A stretch of 64,000 bases of DNA. It comes from Vibrio coralliilyticus ATCC BAA-450. GTDB lineage: Bacteria > Pseudomonadota > Gammaproteobacteria > Enterobacterales > Vibrionaceae. Numbering within the stretch: position 1 is the first letter of the stretch; each line of letters starts with the position of its first letter. This document shows, one piece after another, positions 21,600 through 31,496 of this stretch. The position numbers were made by a program, and so were the translations under genes. The stretch lies in contig NZ_ACZN01000015.1 of the NCBI RefSeq assembly GCF_000176135.1, positions 186,001 to 250,000 on the forward strand, in the 5' to 3' direction. Under the pieces are notes generated by a model, which worked only from the letters and a program-made list of their open reading frames with translations, did no database searches and was not told the origin of the DNA.

Positions 21600-22130
21600 A
21601 TGCCAAGAAAATTCATCAAACGCTTTATGCCTGACCACGAAGTAATAAAGCGTCAGAAAGCACTCAAAATTTTTGGCAACGTGCTGTACAACCCAAATCT
21701 TTGGTGTCTCAATCGCCGTTCGGCTTCTGGGGCATTTGCCGTAGGCCTGTTCATGGCTTTCGTTCCTCTACCCAGCCAGATGATTATGTCTGCGGGTTTA
21801 GCCATTCTTTGTGGCGTAAACCTTCCGCTCTCCGTCGCCTTAGTATGGGTGAGCAACCCCATTACCATGCCTGTACTGTTTTACTTTGCTTATAAAGTTG
21901 GCGCTTGGGTGATGCATATCCCACCTCAGCCATTTCACTTTGAGCTTTCTTGGGAGTTCATCATGCACCAAATGAGTACCATTGGACCTCCTTTCCTACT
22001 TGGTTGCATGATTTGCGGTATCGTATCGGCTATTGCAGGCTACTTCGGTATCAAAGCTCTGTGGCGCTATTCCGTTGTTCGAAGCTGGCAGCAAAGAAAG
22101 ATCAGATTAGGTGGACTACTTAAAAAGTAA
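21600..22130 (+). CDS. DUF2062 domain membrane protein
   Basis: The 176-residue protein has a basic N-terminus (MPRKFIKRFMPDHEVIKRQK) and about three hydrophobic segments, including GLFMAFVPLPSQMIMSAGLAI. The segment resembles DUF2062 proteins, which are common beside comEC in gammaproteobacteria. Function unknown. Divergent from comEC with 8 bases between start codons. It ends before a bidirectional terminator shared with lolE. Confidence 0.85.
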   Translation: MPRKFIKRFMPDHEVIKRQKALKIFGNVLYNPNLWCLNRRSASGAFAVGLFMAFVPLPSQMIMSAGLAILCGVNLPLSVALVWVSNPITMPVLFYFAYKVGAWVMHIPPQPFHFELSWEFIMHQMSTIGPPFLLGCMICGIVSAIAGYFGIKALWRYSVVRSWQQRKIRLGGLLKK

Positions 22131-22195
22131 AAATCGAATTGTTTAGCGTTCGACGGGGCAATCAAACAATTGCAATAGTGATGTTATTTAAAAAT

Positions 22196-22226
22196 GAAAA
22201 AGGACCATAAAGGTCCTTTTTTTGTT
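22196..22226. terminator. Bidirectional terminator between the DUF2062 gene and lolE
   Basis: AAAAGGACC/GGTCCTTTT with A-tract and T-tract flanks lies between two convergent genes. Confidence 0.9.
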
Positions 22227-22239
22227 TTTAGCGGAAGTG

Positions 22240-23484
22240 TTATTTCGCACTAAGCACGCTCGCCGGATTGAGTTTGCTAGCACGCGATGCGGGGTACCAA
22301 GTAGCAAGCAAACTTAGCACTATCGCCGTCCCCGACACTAAGCAGACGTCTGATATGTTGACTTGAGAAGGAAGAAAGTCGACAAAGTAAATATCACCTG
22401 ACAAGAACTGGTGACCAATTAAACTTTCTAGCCCTTTAATCAGCTTGGTTAGATTCATGGCAACCGCTACGCCAAGAATACTACCTACAACGCTGCCTAA
22501 AACACCAGAAAACACACCTTGCCAAACAAAGATCCGCTTAATTAGCCCATCGGTACCGCCCATGGTCCTCAATATCGCAATCTCTGAGGCGCGATCTTTC
22601 ACCGCCATCATCAACGTCGACACAATATTGAAGCTAGCAACACCAATCACCAGAACCATCACCAAATACATAATTGTTCTGACGAGCTGTATATCTCGAT
22701 ATAAGAAGCCATAGTTTTGCTGCCAACTGCGTAAGTAGACATACACATTCAGCGTGTTTCCGGCCTCTCGCACAATTTGCGTCGCATTCAAAACGTCAGA
22801 CACTTTCAACGACACACCTGTAACAGCCTCACCCAATTTGGCGTATTGCTGAGCATCTTGCAGAGGAACTAAAGCGAGGTTATGGTCAATCTGACCATTG
22901 AGTTTTAGCAACCCAGCGACTCTCACACGCACCCTCTTGGGAGCCTGAACTTTAGTTGCTGAACCCGAAGTTGGGATCATCAAGGTGATGTAGTCACCTC
23001 GCGACACCCCAAGCAAGTCAGCCACACCTTGCCCTAGTATCACTTGCTTATCGCCCGCTTTAAACTGAGACCAGACCGCTTTATCGATATACTGGCTCAT
23101 ATTCGAAACGGCAGATTCTTTATCTGGATCTATCCCTCGAACTTCAAGCGCTTTAAGTTGTTGGCCTTTCTCAGCCAATGCAGTGATCTTAACGTAAGGT
23201 GCTGCGGCTTCAACTTTAGGGTGCTTCTCTGCTTGCTCAATAACCGACTGCCATTCCTCGATCGGGCCACGAACCCCCTCAAACTCTCCATGAGCAATGA
23301 CGGACAATACTCGGTCTTTGAGTTCACGTTCAAAACCATTCATCGCAGACAAACCGATGATGATCACCGCTACACCCACCGCGATACCAATCGTTGAAGA
23401 CAGTGAGATGAAGGACACCATTTTATTACGCTGCTTAGCACGACTAAAACGGCCGCCAATAAACAGTGAAAGTGAAGAGAACAA
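22240..23484 (-). CDS. lolE: Lipoprotein-releasing ABC transporter permease LolE
   Basis: The 414-residue inner membrane permease of the LolCDE complex extracts lipoproteins for transfer to LolA. One N-terminal TM (ISLSSTIGIAVGVAVIIIGL), a periplasmic domain of about 200 residues and three C-terminal TMs with FtsX-like sequence are visible. I chose TTG at 23484: GAGGAGG at the end of lolD gives a 6-base spacing, the TTG is one base after the lolD stop, and the product then begins like E. coli LolE. An ATG at 23502 also opens the frame but lies within lolD. Last gene of lolC-lolD-lolE. Confidence 0.94.
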   Translation of the reverse strand: MFSSLSLFIGGRFSRAKQRNKMVSFISLSSTIGIAVGVAVIIIGLSAMNGFERELKDRVLSVIAHGEFEGVRGPIEEWQSVIEQAEKHPKVEAAAPYVKITALAEKGQQLKALEVRGIDPDKESAVSNMSQYIDKAVWSQFKAGDKQVILGQGVADLLGVSRGDYITLMIPTSGSATKVQAPKRVRVRVAGLLKLNGQIDHNLALVPLQDAQQYAKLGEAVTGVSLKVSDVLNATQIVREAGNTLNVYVYLRSWQQNYGFLYRDIQLVRTIMYLVMVLVIGVASFNIVSTLMMAVKDRASEIAILRTMGGTDGLIKRIFVWQGVFSGVLGSVVGSILGVAVAMNLTKLIKGLESLIGHQFLSGDIYFVDFLPSQVNISDVCLVSGTAIVLSLLATWYPASRASKLNPASVLSAK

Positions 23485-23485
23485 A

Positions 23486-24172
23486 TTACGCCTCCTCAAC
23501 ATTTAGCAACAGGCCATCTTGCATATGCAGTTGGCGATCCATCTTGCTCGCCAGTTCTCCATCATGTGTGACGACTAAAAATGCGGTCCCGGATTGTTCA
23601 TTAAGCTCACGCATCAAATCGTAGATTGCCAACGCGGTCTTATGATCCAAATTACCGGTCGGCTCATCGGCCAATACCAAATCTGGGCTGTTAACCAATG
23701 CGCGTGCGATAGCAACACGTTGACGTTCACCACCAGACAGCTCAGACGGGCGGTGATCCATGCGATGACTCAAGCCGACTTTATCCAGCAGTGCTTTTGC
23801 CGCCTCTTTCGCCTTAGCTGTTTTAGTTCCGCCAATAAGCAGTGGCATGGCAACATTTTCCAGCGCACTAAAGTCCGCCAAGAGATGATGAAACTGATAA
23901 ACAAAGCCAAGATGCTGGTTGCGAAGCTTAGCTTGCTTATTCGAATTCAACTGGGCAAGGTTTTGGCCAAGAAAAGTAACTTCACCCTGAGTAGTATCAT
24001 CCAAGGCACCCAAGATGTGCAGTAATGTACTTTTTCCTGAACCCGACGAGCCAATGATCGACACCAGCTCCCCCTTCTTTAAATCAAAGCTCACGCCTTT
24101 TAGCACTTGAGTATCAAGAGAGCCCTCGCGGTATGTTTTACATATATTGTGACATTGAAGCAGGTTACTCAT
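23486..24172 (-). CDS. lolD: Lipoprotein-releasing ABC transporter ATPase LolD
   Basis: The 228-residue cytoplasmic ATPase has Walker [10 protein letters not shown] at 41-49, signature [15 protein letters not shown] and Walker [14 protein letters not shown]. It powers lipoprotein release with LolC and LolE. It overlaps the lolC stop by 8 bases (ATGAGTAA) and is followed one base later by the lolE TTG start. Confidence 0.97.
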   Translation of the reverse strand: MSNLLQCHNICKTYREGSLDTQVLKGVSFDLKKGELVSIIGSSGSGKSTLLHILGALDDTTQGEVTFLGQNLAQLNSNKQAKLRNQHLGFVYQFHHLLADFSALENVAMPLLIGGTKTAKAKEAAKALLDKVGLSHRMDHRPSELSGGERQRVAIARALVNSPDLVLADEPTGNLDHKTALAIYDLMRELNEQSGTAFLVVTHDGELASKMDRQLHMQDGLLLNVEEA

Positions 24173-25370
24173 ATCTCAAAGCCTCAGCTGGTTTAACGGA
24201 AGATGCACGGTAAGAAGGGAAAAGTGTTGCTAATAGGCTTAGTGCAATAGCCAAAGCAACTACGATACTGATTTGAGTAGGGTTGATCACAATCGGTAGT
24301 TCGCCTCCTACGGCAAACAAAGCAATGCCCGCGCTCTCAAGTAGCGCATTAATATTACTGGCTAGCAGCACGCCTAAAGTGCCACCAAATATGGCACCAA
24401 TGACTCCACTGCTTGCACCTTGAACCATAAAAATCGCTAAAACTTGTCTATCTGTCATTCCCTGCGTTTTCAAAATCGCGACTTCAGACTGCTTTTCCAT
24501 CACGACCATAATCAGAGCTGAAATAATGTTGAATGCAGCAACACCCACAATCAAACCTAGCATTAAGCCCATCATATTTTTTTCCATACGGACGGCTTGA
24601 AACAGTTCGCCTCGCTGATCCCTCCAGTCTTGCCATTGCCAACCTTCGGGCAATGGCTGCTTACTCAGTTCGCCCACCACAAATGGGTCATCGAAAAACA
24701 AGCGCCACCCAGTGATGGTGTCCTTCTTGAAACGCAATAAGCGCGCGGCGTCATCAATATGAGTTAGCATGAGTTGACCATCAACATCTGAGCCTGTGTT
24801 GTAAATGCCTGCCACAGTAAAGATACGCTGACTAGGAATACGCCCCAGCGGTGTAAACTGACTCGCACTGGTCACCATCAGACGCACTTTATCACCAAGC
24901 GACACGTCCATCGCTCTTGCGAGGGTGTGACCAATGAACACCTGATACTTGCCAGCCTGAAGAGAAGACAACCGGCCTGCAATTAAATGGGATTCAATCG
25001 GGTCATGATCACTAGGCTTGATGCCAATAAGTAGACCCGCAGAAAGGTTGTCTGAGCTTTGAATCACCGCTTCACTTTGAACAATAGGCTCAGGATGCGC
25101 CGCAGTAGACAATTGTTTGGCAAAGTCAGGGATTGCGGTATAAGGCGTTTTGCTATCCGCTTCAGACACAATAGCCTGAGGCAGTACGCCCAAAATGCGA
25201 CCTTTGAGCTGAGCTTCAAAACCGTTCATCACTGAAAGAACCGTCACCAGAGACATCACACCAATTGTGATACCTGCGGTCGACATATAGGAAACAAAAC
25301 GACTAAACCTGTCACCGGAACGCCCGCGCAAGTAACGCAGACCGATAAAGGTGGAAACCGGATGGAACAT
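24165..25370 (-). CDS. lolC: Lipoprotein-releasing ABC transporter permease LolC
   Basis: The 401-residue inner membrane permease carries a cytoplasmic start ([18 protein letters not shown]), TM1 at about 25-45, a periplasmic domain and three C-terminal TMs ending in the family-like [10 protein letters not shown]. The frame opens four codons earlier, but the ATG at 25370 matches the family. First gene of the lolCDE operon. Two short palindromes, CGTTACTGTAACG (25397-25409) and CCTAATT/AATTAGG (25433-25449), lie in the shared promoter region with the divergent PilZ-like gene. Confidence 0.95.
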   Translation of the reverse strand: MFHPVSTFIGLRYLRGRSGDRFSRFVSYMSTAGITIGVMSLVTVLSVMNGFEAQLKGRILGVLPQAIVSEADSKTPYTAIPDFAKQLSTAAHPEPIVQSEAVIQSSDNLSAGLLIGIKPSDHDPIESHLIAGRLSSLQAGKYQVFIGHTLARAMDVSLGDKVRLMVTSASQFTPLGRIPSQRIFTVAGIYNTGSDVDGQLMLTHIDDAARLLRFKKDTITGWRLFFDDPFVVGELSKQPLPEGWQWQDWRDQRGELFQAVRMEKNMMGLMLGLIVGVAAFNIISALIMVVMEKQSEVAILKTQGMTDRQVLAIFMVQGASSGVIGAIFGGTLGVLLASNINALLESAGIALFAVGGELPIVINPTQISIVVALAIALSLLATLFPSYRASSVKPAEALRYE

Positions 25371-25535
25371 ATATAAAACCAATAACGTTTGATAGGCGTT
25401 ACTGTAACGATTTATAGCAGGCGGTTGTAGCCCCTAATTGCTAATTAGGCGTCAAAATGTGTGATAAACAATGACATACCTTGATTAGTTGCTTCTTATA
25501 GCGATAATCAAAGGATAACTTAAAGGAATTTCCGC

Positions 25536-26105
25536 ATGTCTGATCAAGAATACTTTACTGTACACCACAAAATGACCGTGAATGTTGAGCCTCTCACTCA
25601 AGATCAGGCATTTCCAAGCTTTGATCAGTTTGAAGGGGAAATTCCAGCACCGTTTTTGGTGGCCAGCGAGTTTAGCCATCTTGATCTTCTTAATGACAAT
25701 GCACGTACTGAGTTGAAAAACAACGACTTCAGACATGTTATCGAACTGCTTGATACTCAAAATGCCAAGCTGAACTTGTTGCTGACGTTTATGCTGTCTC
25801 AACAAGATGATGAGCAGTATCGACACCTCACTCAGTCATTTGGTGCCAGCAAGTTCAGCTATACCGCTGACAGTGCACTGGCAGTCGATACCAAAACACG
25901 AGTCAAAATGTTTATGGAGCACCCATCAGCCGCTATTTATTGCTATGGCCATGTTGAAAGCTGCGAACAACAAGATGCTCAATACATTATTACGGTTAAA
26001 TACGATTTATTGCGCGATCAGGATGAAGACCTCCTGATCAAAGCCGCTCTCTACCAGCAACAAAAATTACTTCGTCAGCGTTCACTAAATCGCGACAAAC
26101 AATAA
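25536..26105 (+). CDS. PilZ-like domain protein, probable PlzB orthologue
   Basis: The 189-residue soluble protein is encoded between lolC and mfd, the position that VC1885 (plzB) holds in V. cholerae, as I remember it. The usual c-di-GMP-binding signature, RxxxR followed by D/NxSxxG, is not visible. The only RxxxR is RSLNR at the extreme C-terminus with no D/NxSxxG after it. This fits a degenerate PilZ protein that may not bind c-di-GMP. It is separated from mfd by 7 bases, so the two are probably co-transcribed. Family assignment rests on synteny and recall. Confidence 0.6.
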   Translation: MSDQEYFTVHHKMTVNVEPLTQDQAFPSFDQFEGEIPAPFLVASEFSHLDLLNDNARTELKNNDFRHVIELLDTQNAKLNLLLTFMLSQQDDEQYRHLTQSFGASKFSYTADSALAVDTKTRVKMFMEHPSAAIYCYGHVESCEQQDAQYIITVKYDLLRDQDEDLLIKAALYQQQKLLRQRSLNRDKQ

Positions 26106-26112
26106 TTCCATT

Positions 26113-29100
26113 ATGTCTAATACATCGCTTTTTAATCTGGCTAACCCATCCGGAGCCGGAGACAAAAAACAGGTTGGCAATTTACAAGGGGCAAGTTTAG
26201 CCCTTGCGATTGCTGAACTTGCTAATCAACATTCTAGCCATACTCTGCTCGCTGTTGCTGACCCACAGACAGCCTTAAAACTGTTGCAAGAAATCGAGCA
26301 GTTTACTCAGCAGGAAGTTTCCCTTTTCCCTGACTGGGAAACCTTGCCGTACGATAACTTTTCTCCTCACCAGGAGATCATTTCGGATCGTATCGCACGT
26401 TTGTACCAGCTCCCGACACAAAACAGTGGGATTACCATCGTTCCCATCAACACATTGCTCCAAAGACAGTCTCCTAGAGACTTCCTAATGCAGCATACCT
26501 TGATGGTCAAAGTTGGCGACCTCTACTCGCTGGAAAAACTGCGTATTCAGCTAGAGAAATCTGGATACCGACACGTAGATCAAGTCTTTGGACCTGGAGA
26601 ATATGCCAGCCGCGGTTCCATCTTAGACCTCTTTCCTATGGGGGCCAGTGACCCATTCCGCATCGATTTCTTCGATGATGAAATTGATACGATTCGTACT
26701 TTTGACCCAGAAAACCAACGTTCAATTAACGATGTAAAGGAGATCAGGCTGCTGCCAGCTCATGAATTCCCGACTTCAGAGAGTGCGATTGAAGACTTCA
26801 GGATCCGCTGGCGTCAGAGATTCGAAGCCAGACGTGAGCCCGAGTCCGTTTACATGCAGGTGTCTAAAGGAACTTGGCCTGCGGGTATTGAGTACTGGCA
26901 ACCGCTGTTTTTTGGGCACACCGAAACCTTGTTTGACTACATTGCCGATGACAGCCAATTAATCACGGTCGGTGATTTAGAAGCAGCCATCGACCACTTC
27001 CTCAGTGATGTCGACTACCGATACGACCAACGCAAAGTGGATCCACTGAGACCTCTGTTGCCGCCAGAAGAGTTGTGGCTGAAGAAAGATGAGCTCTTTA
27101 GTCGCTTTAAAACGCTGCCTCAAATACAACTTTCTGCCGATGCGGTTGTGGAAAAACAAGGGCGTACTAACCCAACTATTCAACCATTACCAGAATTGGC
27201 TGTTCAGCACCAAAACAAGGAACCGATGTCGGCGCTACGCCAGTTTAGTGAAAACTTCACTGGTAAAATCGTTTTCTCCGTCGAATCTGAAGGCCGCCGC
27301 GAGGCACTCCTTGAACTGTTGCAACGCATAAAGCTTCGCCCGGTCGAACACGAAAGTTTCTCTGCCGCGACAGAAAGCAACGATAAATTCACTTTAGTAC
27401 TAGGCGCCTCTGAACATGGATTCCTGTTTGGAGAGAATCAGGTTGCTTTGATATGTGAAAGTGACTTACTCGGTGACCGAGTTATCCAGCGTCGCCGTAA
27501 AGATCGCAAAACTACAAACAGTGATGCCGTCATACGCAACCTTGCCGAGCTTAAGCCCGGTCAGCCTGTCGTTCACATCGACCACGGTATCGGCCGCTAC
27601 ATCGGGCTGCAAACGCTGGAAGCAGGTGGAATGACAACCGAATACGTCACACTGGAATACCAAAATGACGCCAAGCTCTACGTACCGGTTGCGGCATTAA
27701 ACTTGATCAGTCGTTACTCCGGTGGCGCAGAAGAGTCCGCTCCACTGCATAAACTGGGTGGCGAAGCTTGGGCGAAAGCGCGTCGCAGAGCCGCTGAAAA
27801 AGTGCGTGATGTGGCAGCAGAGCTACTTGATGTTTACGCGAAACGAGAGCTTAAGCCGGGTTATAAGTTTGCCCTTGACCGTGACCAGTACGCCACTTTC
27901 AAAGCCGGGTTCCCTTTCGAAGAAACCGATGATCAGTCCATGGCGATCAACGCGGTTATGTCTGATATGTGCCAAGCCAAAGCGATGGATCGTCTAGTAT
28001 GCGGTGATGTAGGCTTTGGTAAAACCGAAGTGGCGATGCGTGCTGCCTTTCTTGCTACGGACAACGGTAAGCAAGTGGCTGTCTTAGTTCCTACCACACT
28101 GCTTGCCCAGCAACACTTTGAAAACTTCAGAGACCGCTTTGCTAACTTGCCGATTCGAGTCGAAGTACTGTCACGTTTCAAAACAGCGAAGGAGCAAAAG
28201 CAAGTACTGCAAGATATTGAAGACGGCAAAGTCGATTTGGTGGTTGGTACACATAAGCTGCTTTCTAACGACATCAAATTCAAAGACCTTGGCTTGTTGA
28301 TTGTCGACGAAGAACACCGCTTTGGTGTACGACAAAAAGAGAAAATGAAAGCGATGCGCGCAGACGTTGATATTCTGACGTTAACAGCAACGCCTATTCC
28401 AAGAACGCTGAATATGGCTATGAGTGGGATGCGCGATTTATCGATCATCGCAACACCACCAGCAAGGCGACTGGCGATTAAAACTTTTGTTCGTCAACGC
28501 GATGATGCCGTTGTAAGAGAAGCCGTGCTGCGTGAAATCATGCGTGGTGGGCAGATATACTTCTTGCATAACCAAGTTGAAACCATCGAAAAAGTCGCTG
28601 CTGATTTAGAGAAGCTCATTCCTGAAGCGCGCATTACCGTGGCTCACGGTCAGATGCGCGAACGTGAGCTTGAGCGCATCATGAATGACTTCTACCATCA
28701 GCGATTTAATCTGTTGGTGTGTACGACCATCATTGAAACTGGCATCGACGTCCCGACTGCCAACACCATCATTATGGATAGAGCCGATAACCTCGGTCTG
28801 GCACAGCTGCACCAGTTACGTGGTCGCGTTGGTCGTTCACACCACCAGGCATACGCCTACTTACTCACACCTCACCCTAAAGCCATGACTAAGGATGCCA
28901 TTAAGCGTCTAGATGCGATTGCATCACTGGAAGATTTAGGTGCAGGTTTTACACTCGCCACTCACGATCTCGAAATCCGTGGTGCAGGTGAGCTGTTGGG
29001 GGATGAACAAAGCGGGCAAATTCAATCTGTCGGTTTTACGCTGTATATGGAGATGCTGGAGCAGGCTGTTGAAGCGCTGAAAGAAGGGAAAGAACCTTCT

Positions 29101-29574
29101 TTAGACGAGTTACTCAGAGAACAGACTGAGGTAGAAATGCGTCTACCTGCCCTTCTGCCAGATGACTATATTCCAGATATCAACACGCGCTTATCTATGT
29201 ATAAGCAGATTGCGAGCGTATCAGACAAAGCCGAACTGGACGACCTTAAGATTGAACTGATTGACCGCTTTGGACTATTGCCAGATGCAACCAAGAATCT
29301 CCTTTCTGTATCAGAAATGAAACTTGAAGCTGGTTCTCTAAAAGTGAAGAAAATCGAAGCCCACGACAAAGGTGGATTCATCGAGTTCTATCCGGACGCT
29401 GACATTAATCCAATGTATTTGGTTAAACTATTGCAATCTCAGCCACAAAAATTCGCGATGGAAGGCCCAACTAAGTTCAAGTTTACGGTACCATTGGTCG
29501 ACAGACGTAAGAGAATTCAATTTGTTGGTGATATGTTGGGCGAGTTCCAGCAGAACCTTTTACCACAAGCCTGA
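26113..29574 (+). CDS. mfd: Transcription-repair coupling factor Mfd
   Basis: The 1153-residue protein (E. coli 1148) removes RNA polymerase stalled at DNA lesions and recruits UvrA. A UvrB-homology region lies in the first 350 residues, the RNA polymerase-interacting region at about 480-550, and the SF2 translocase motor with Walker A GDVGFGKT at 631-638 and DEEH at 732-735. The C-terminal TRCF domain is complete. Start MSNTSLFNL is seven bases after the PilZ-like gene. A hairpin overlaps its stop codon. Confidence 0.97.
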   Translation: MSNTSLFNLANPSGAGDKKQVGNLQGASLALAIAELANQHSSHTLLAVADPQTALKLLQEIEQFTQQEVSLFPDWETLPYDNFSPHQEIISDRIARLYQLPTQNSGITIVPINTLLQRQSPRDFLMQHTLMVKVGDLYSLEKLRIQLEKSGYRHVDQVFGPGEYASRGSILDLFPMGASDPFRIDFFDDEIDTIRTFDPENQRSINDVKEIRLLPAHEFPTSESAIEDFRIRWRQRFEARREPESVYMQVSKGTWPAGIEYWQPLFFGHTETLFDYIADDSQLITVGDLEAAIDHFLSDVDYRYDQRKVDPLRPLLPPEELWLKKDELFSRFKTLPQIQLSADAVVEKQGRTNPTIQPLPELAVQHQNKEPMSALRQFSENFTGKIVFSVESEGRREALLELLQRIKLRPVEHESFSAATESNDKFTLVLGASEHGFLFGENQVALICESDLLGDRVIQRRRKDRKTTNSDAVIRNLAELKPGQPVVHIDHGIGRYIGLQTLEAGGMTTEYVTLEYQNDAKLYVPVAALNLISRYSGGAEESAPLHKLGGEAWAKARRRAAEKVRDVAAELLDVYAKRELKPGYKFALDRDQYATFKAGFPFEETDDQSMAINAVMSDMCQAKAMDRLVCGDVGFGKTEVAMRAAFLATDNGKQVAVLVPTTLLAQQHFENFRDRFANLPIRVEVLSRFKTAKEQKQVLQDIEDGKVDLVVGTHKLLSNDIKFKDLGLLIVDEEHRFGVRQKEKMKAMRADVDILTLTATPIPRTLNMAMSGMRDLSIIATPPARRLAIKTFVRQRDDAVVREAVLREIMRGGQIYFLHNQVETIEKVAADLEKLIPEARITVAHGQMRERELERIMNDFYHQRFNLLVCTTIIETGIDVPTANTIIMDRADNLGLAQLHQLRGRVGRSHHQAYAYLLTPHPKAMTKDAIKRLDAIASLEDLGAGFTLATHDLEIRGAGELLGDEQSGQIQSVGFTLYMEMLEQAVEALKEGKEPSLDELLREQTEVEMRLPALLPDDYIPDINTRLSMYKQIASVSDKAELDDLKIELIDRFGLLPDATKNLLSVSEMKLEAGSLKVKKIEAHDKGGFIEFYPDADINPMYLVKLLQSQPQKFAMEGPTKFKFTVPLVDRRKRIQFVGDMLGEFQQNLLPQA

Positions 29575-29596
29575 TTAGATCAGGCTTAACTATTTT
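29567..29596 (+). terminator. Terminator overlapping the mfd stop codon
   Basis: AAGCCTGA (29567-29574, including the TGA stop) pairs with TCAGGCTT (29580-29587), loop TTAGA, followed by a weak T-rich run. Termination may be partial, allowing some csiV expression. Confidence 0.65.
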
Positions 29597-29628
29597 CCAA
29601 GGTGCGCTCACCTTATGATGGAGTTGTA

Positions 29629-30402
29629 ATGAAAAAGCTGATCCCGCTACTACTTCTTGTTGTCGCGATGCCTTCATGGGCCCAGCGCCAATTTGATATA
29701 GAAGTGATCATTTTTAAGCGTGCGGTAAACCCAGAACAAACCGCTGAGTCCTGGCCAAACTCTGTACCTGAAATTTCAATGAAACGAGTCGGCAATTTCA
29801 ATGACGCTAGCTACCGCCAGCAAAAAGGCGTTGAAATGCTACCCGCTTCATCCTATGAGTTGAACCCTCAAGCTCAGAAGCTAAAAAATCACGCCGGCTT
29901 TAAGGTGCTCTTGCATACTGCATGGAGACAAGGCGACGGCAACCGCTATGTCGCGCCAACCTTCCATATTCAGGCCGGTCGAGATTTTTCTGGCCAATTC
30001 AATGCTGACGGTTCGCAGAAAGGTTCAGATATTGGTACAGAGGTCATTGACGGAGTCACCGAAGAAAGTATTGCAAAGCCACTTTATGAGTTGGACGGCA
30101 AGTTGCAAGTTTACGTCGAGCACTACCTTTATGCGGACGTTAAACTGGACTTGAAAGCACCAAGCGTGCGTGATGTGACATTCGAAGCAAAACCTCTTGA
30201 GTTCACACCCACAGACGACATGGTTGCCGAAGACACGGTTCAAGTCGGCTTGATGGAAGATGTGACGCCAACAGTGCATACCGAAGAGTTTCTAAAGAGC
30301 TACCGCATGGACCAAAAACGCCGTATGCGAAGCACCGAAACCCACTTCTTAGATCACCCTTTGCTAGGGATGATTATTCAGGTCCGCCGTGTCGCACAAT
30401 AA
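29629..30402 (+). CDS. csiV: Peptidoglycan-binding protein CsiV
   Basis: The 257-residue periplasmic protein has a signal peptide MKKLIPLLLLVVAMPSWA with cleavage predicted before QRQFDIE. It matches the CsiV family (recalled as V. cholerae VC1887, next to mfd), which binds peptidoglycan, interacts with LpoA and is needed for PBP1A-dependent growth. The ATG at 29629 follows GGAG (29620-29623). The frame is open 9 codons upstream but the signal peptide starts at this ATG. Ends before its own terminator. Confidence 0.85.
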   Translation: MKKLIPLLLLVVAMPSWAQRQFDIEVIIFKRAVNPEQTAESWPNSVPEISMKRVGNFNDASYRQQKGVEMLPASSYELNPQAQKLKNHAGFKVLLHTAWRQGDGNRYVAPTFHIQAGRDFSGQFNADGSQKGSDIGTEVIDGVTEESIAKPLYELDGKLQVYVEHYLYADVKLDLKAPSVRDVTFEAKPLEFTPTDDMVAEDTVQVGLMEDVTPTVHTEEFLKSYRMDQKRRMRSTETHFLDHPLLGMIIQVRRVAQ

Positions 30403-30422
30403 CCTGAATTAAATAGCGTTTC

Positions 30423-30446
30423 ACAGCCCTTTCAAGGGCTGTTTTT
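30423..30446 (+). terminator. Intrinsic terminator of csiV
   Basis: ACAGCCC/GGGCTGT with loop TTTCAA is followed by TTTTTC. Confidence 0.88.
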
Positions 30447-30461
30447 CTATAAAGGAGCATT

Positions 30462-31010
30462 ATGGGGCCGGATTACCACATCATCACACCCAGATTAGTT
30501 TTGAAACTGATTCCTCAAGAAGATGCTGAAAAGCTGGCTCAGTGTGTCGTTCAATCTCCCAGCCTTCACCGCTGGATAGATTGGTGCCATGATAAGTTCA
30601 CGATTAAAGAGGCAGAACGCTTTGTTCTTGCCACTCGACTGAACTGGGTGAAATCAGAAGCCTACGGTTTTGGTCTTTATCGTCGCAGTGATAGTGCGCT
30701 GATTGGCATGGTCGCAATCAATGAGCTTTACCACACCTTTAATATGGCCAGTTTAGGCTATTGGCTCAACGACTCGTATCATAAACAAGGCTATGCGAAA
30801 GAAGCCTTAAATGCATTAGTCGAGTTTTGCTTCGCGCAACTTAAAATCACGCGTATTGAGGTCGTTTGCGATCCCGACAATATTCCAAGCCAAAAACTAG
30901 CCGAATCATGTGGTGCAGTATTTGAAGTAAGCGCCGCAAACCGCTATCTATTCAATGGACAGCCCAAGCAAGGGCTCGTGTATTCCATCATCCCAACTAA
31001 CAACAAATAA
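30462..31010 (+). CDS. GNAT family N-acetyltransferase (RimJ/RimL-like)
   Basis: The 182-residue protein is of the GNAT fold. Starting with TPRLVLKLI near residue 10, it has the acetyl-CoA-binding region around NDSYHKQGYAKEALNALVEF and the conserved DPDNIPSQKLAESCGAVFE near the end, the usual arrangement in RimJ/RimL-type enzymes that acetylate protein N-termini. The substrate is unknown. The ATG is preceded by AAAGGAG with a 5-base spacing. Single gene between csiV and an unknown small gene. Confidence 0.85.
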   Translation: MGPDYHIITPRLVLKLIPQEDAEKLAQCVVQSPSLHRWIDWCHDKFTIKEAERFVLATRLNWVKSEAYGFGLYRRSDSALIGMVAINELYHTFNMASLGYWLNDSYHKQGYAKEALNALVEFCFAQLKITRIEVVCDPDNIPSQKLAESCGAVFEVSAANRYLFNGQPKQGLVYSIIPTNNK

Positions 31011-31136
31011 TCTCAAAAAAAGTGAATAACAATAACTTTAGAGATTTTAACGTTTAGTAAAGTTATTTAACTCTCCGCTCTTCAAAGATGTCAGATAGTA
31101 TGATCGTCCAATTAAAAGAAAACTAAGAAAAACAAT

Positions 31137-31454
31137 ATGATCATCTTCAACTCAGACTCAGTAGGCTCACTGCTCAAACTACTCTTAGACGATACCAAAG
31201 TATCAAAAAGCTACTACTTCAATGATGGTTCGGAGAACCACAAATTGGCTTGTTTTGATGAAGTCACCGATTTGTTTGACGTAAACGGCTGTATGCAAAG
31301 TATCGTTACCAGTTACCAACTCCACTTTATTGGCGGACTATCACTAAAGGTCAAACGCCTAGGTAATGAGTACCAGATTGTCGGGAATCTGTCTCTCAAT
31401 ACAAAAAATAAAGAGGAGAGCCCGATCGCACATGTAGCGGAGTTCCATTTTTAA
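31137..31454 (+). CDS. Hypothetical protein, 105 residues
   Basis: I do not recognise this protein. It has 105 residues, no signal peptide or transmembrane segment, and is mildly acidic with a beta-rich C-terminal half (LHFIGGLSLKVKRLGNEYQIVGNLSL). Upstream bases are AT-rich with a poor ribosome-binding site (AAGAAAAACAAT before ATG). It lies directly before an IS200-type element. It could be a real orphan gene or a chance frame, but its length and position make a real gene more likely. Confidence 0.55.
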   Translation: MIIFNSDSVGSLLKLLLDDTKVSKSYYFNDGSENHKLACFDEVTDLFDVNGCMQSIVTSYQLHFIGGLSLKVKRLGNEYQIVGNLSLNTKNKEESPIAHVAEFHF

Positions 31455-31496
31455 ATATTCGTTAATTCACTGCCTTAGAATGAGTAAAGTAAAAAT

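Noticed and set aside
27933..28448. 171-codon antisense frame in mfd
   Set aside because: It covers the conserved helicase motifs of Mfd on the other strand, so it is a shadow.
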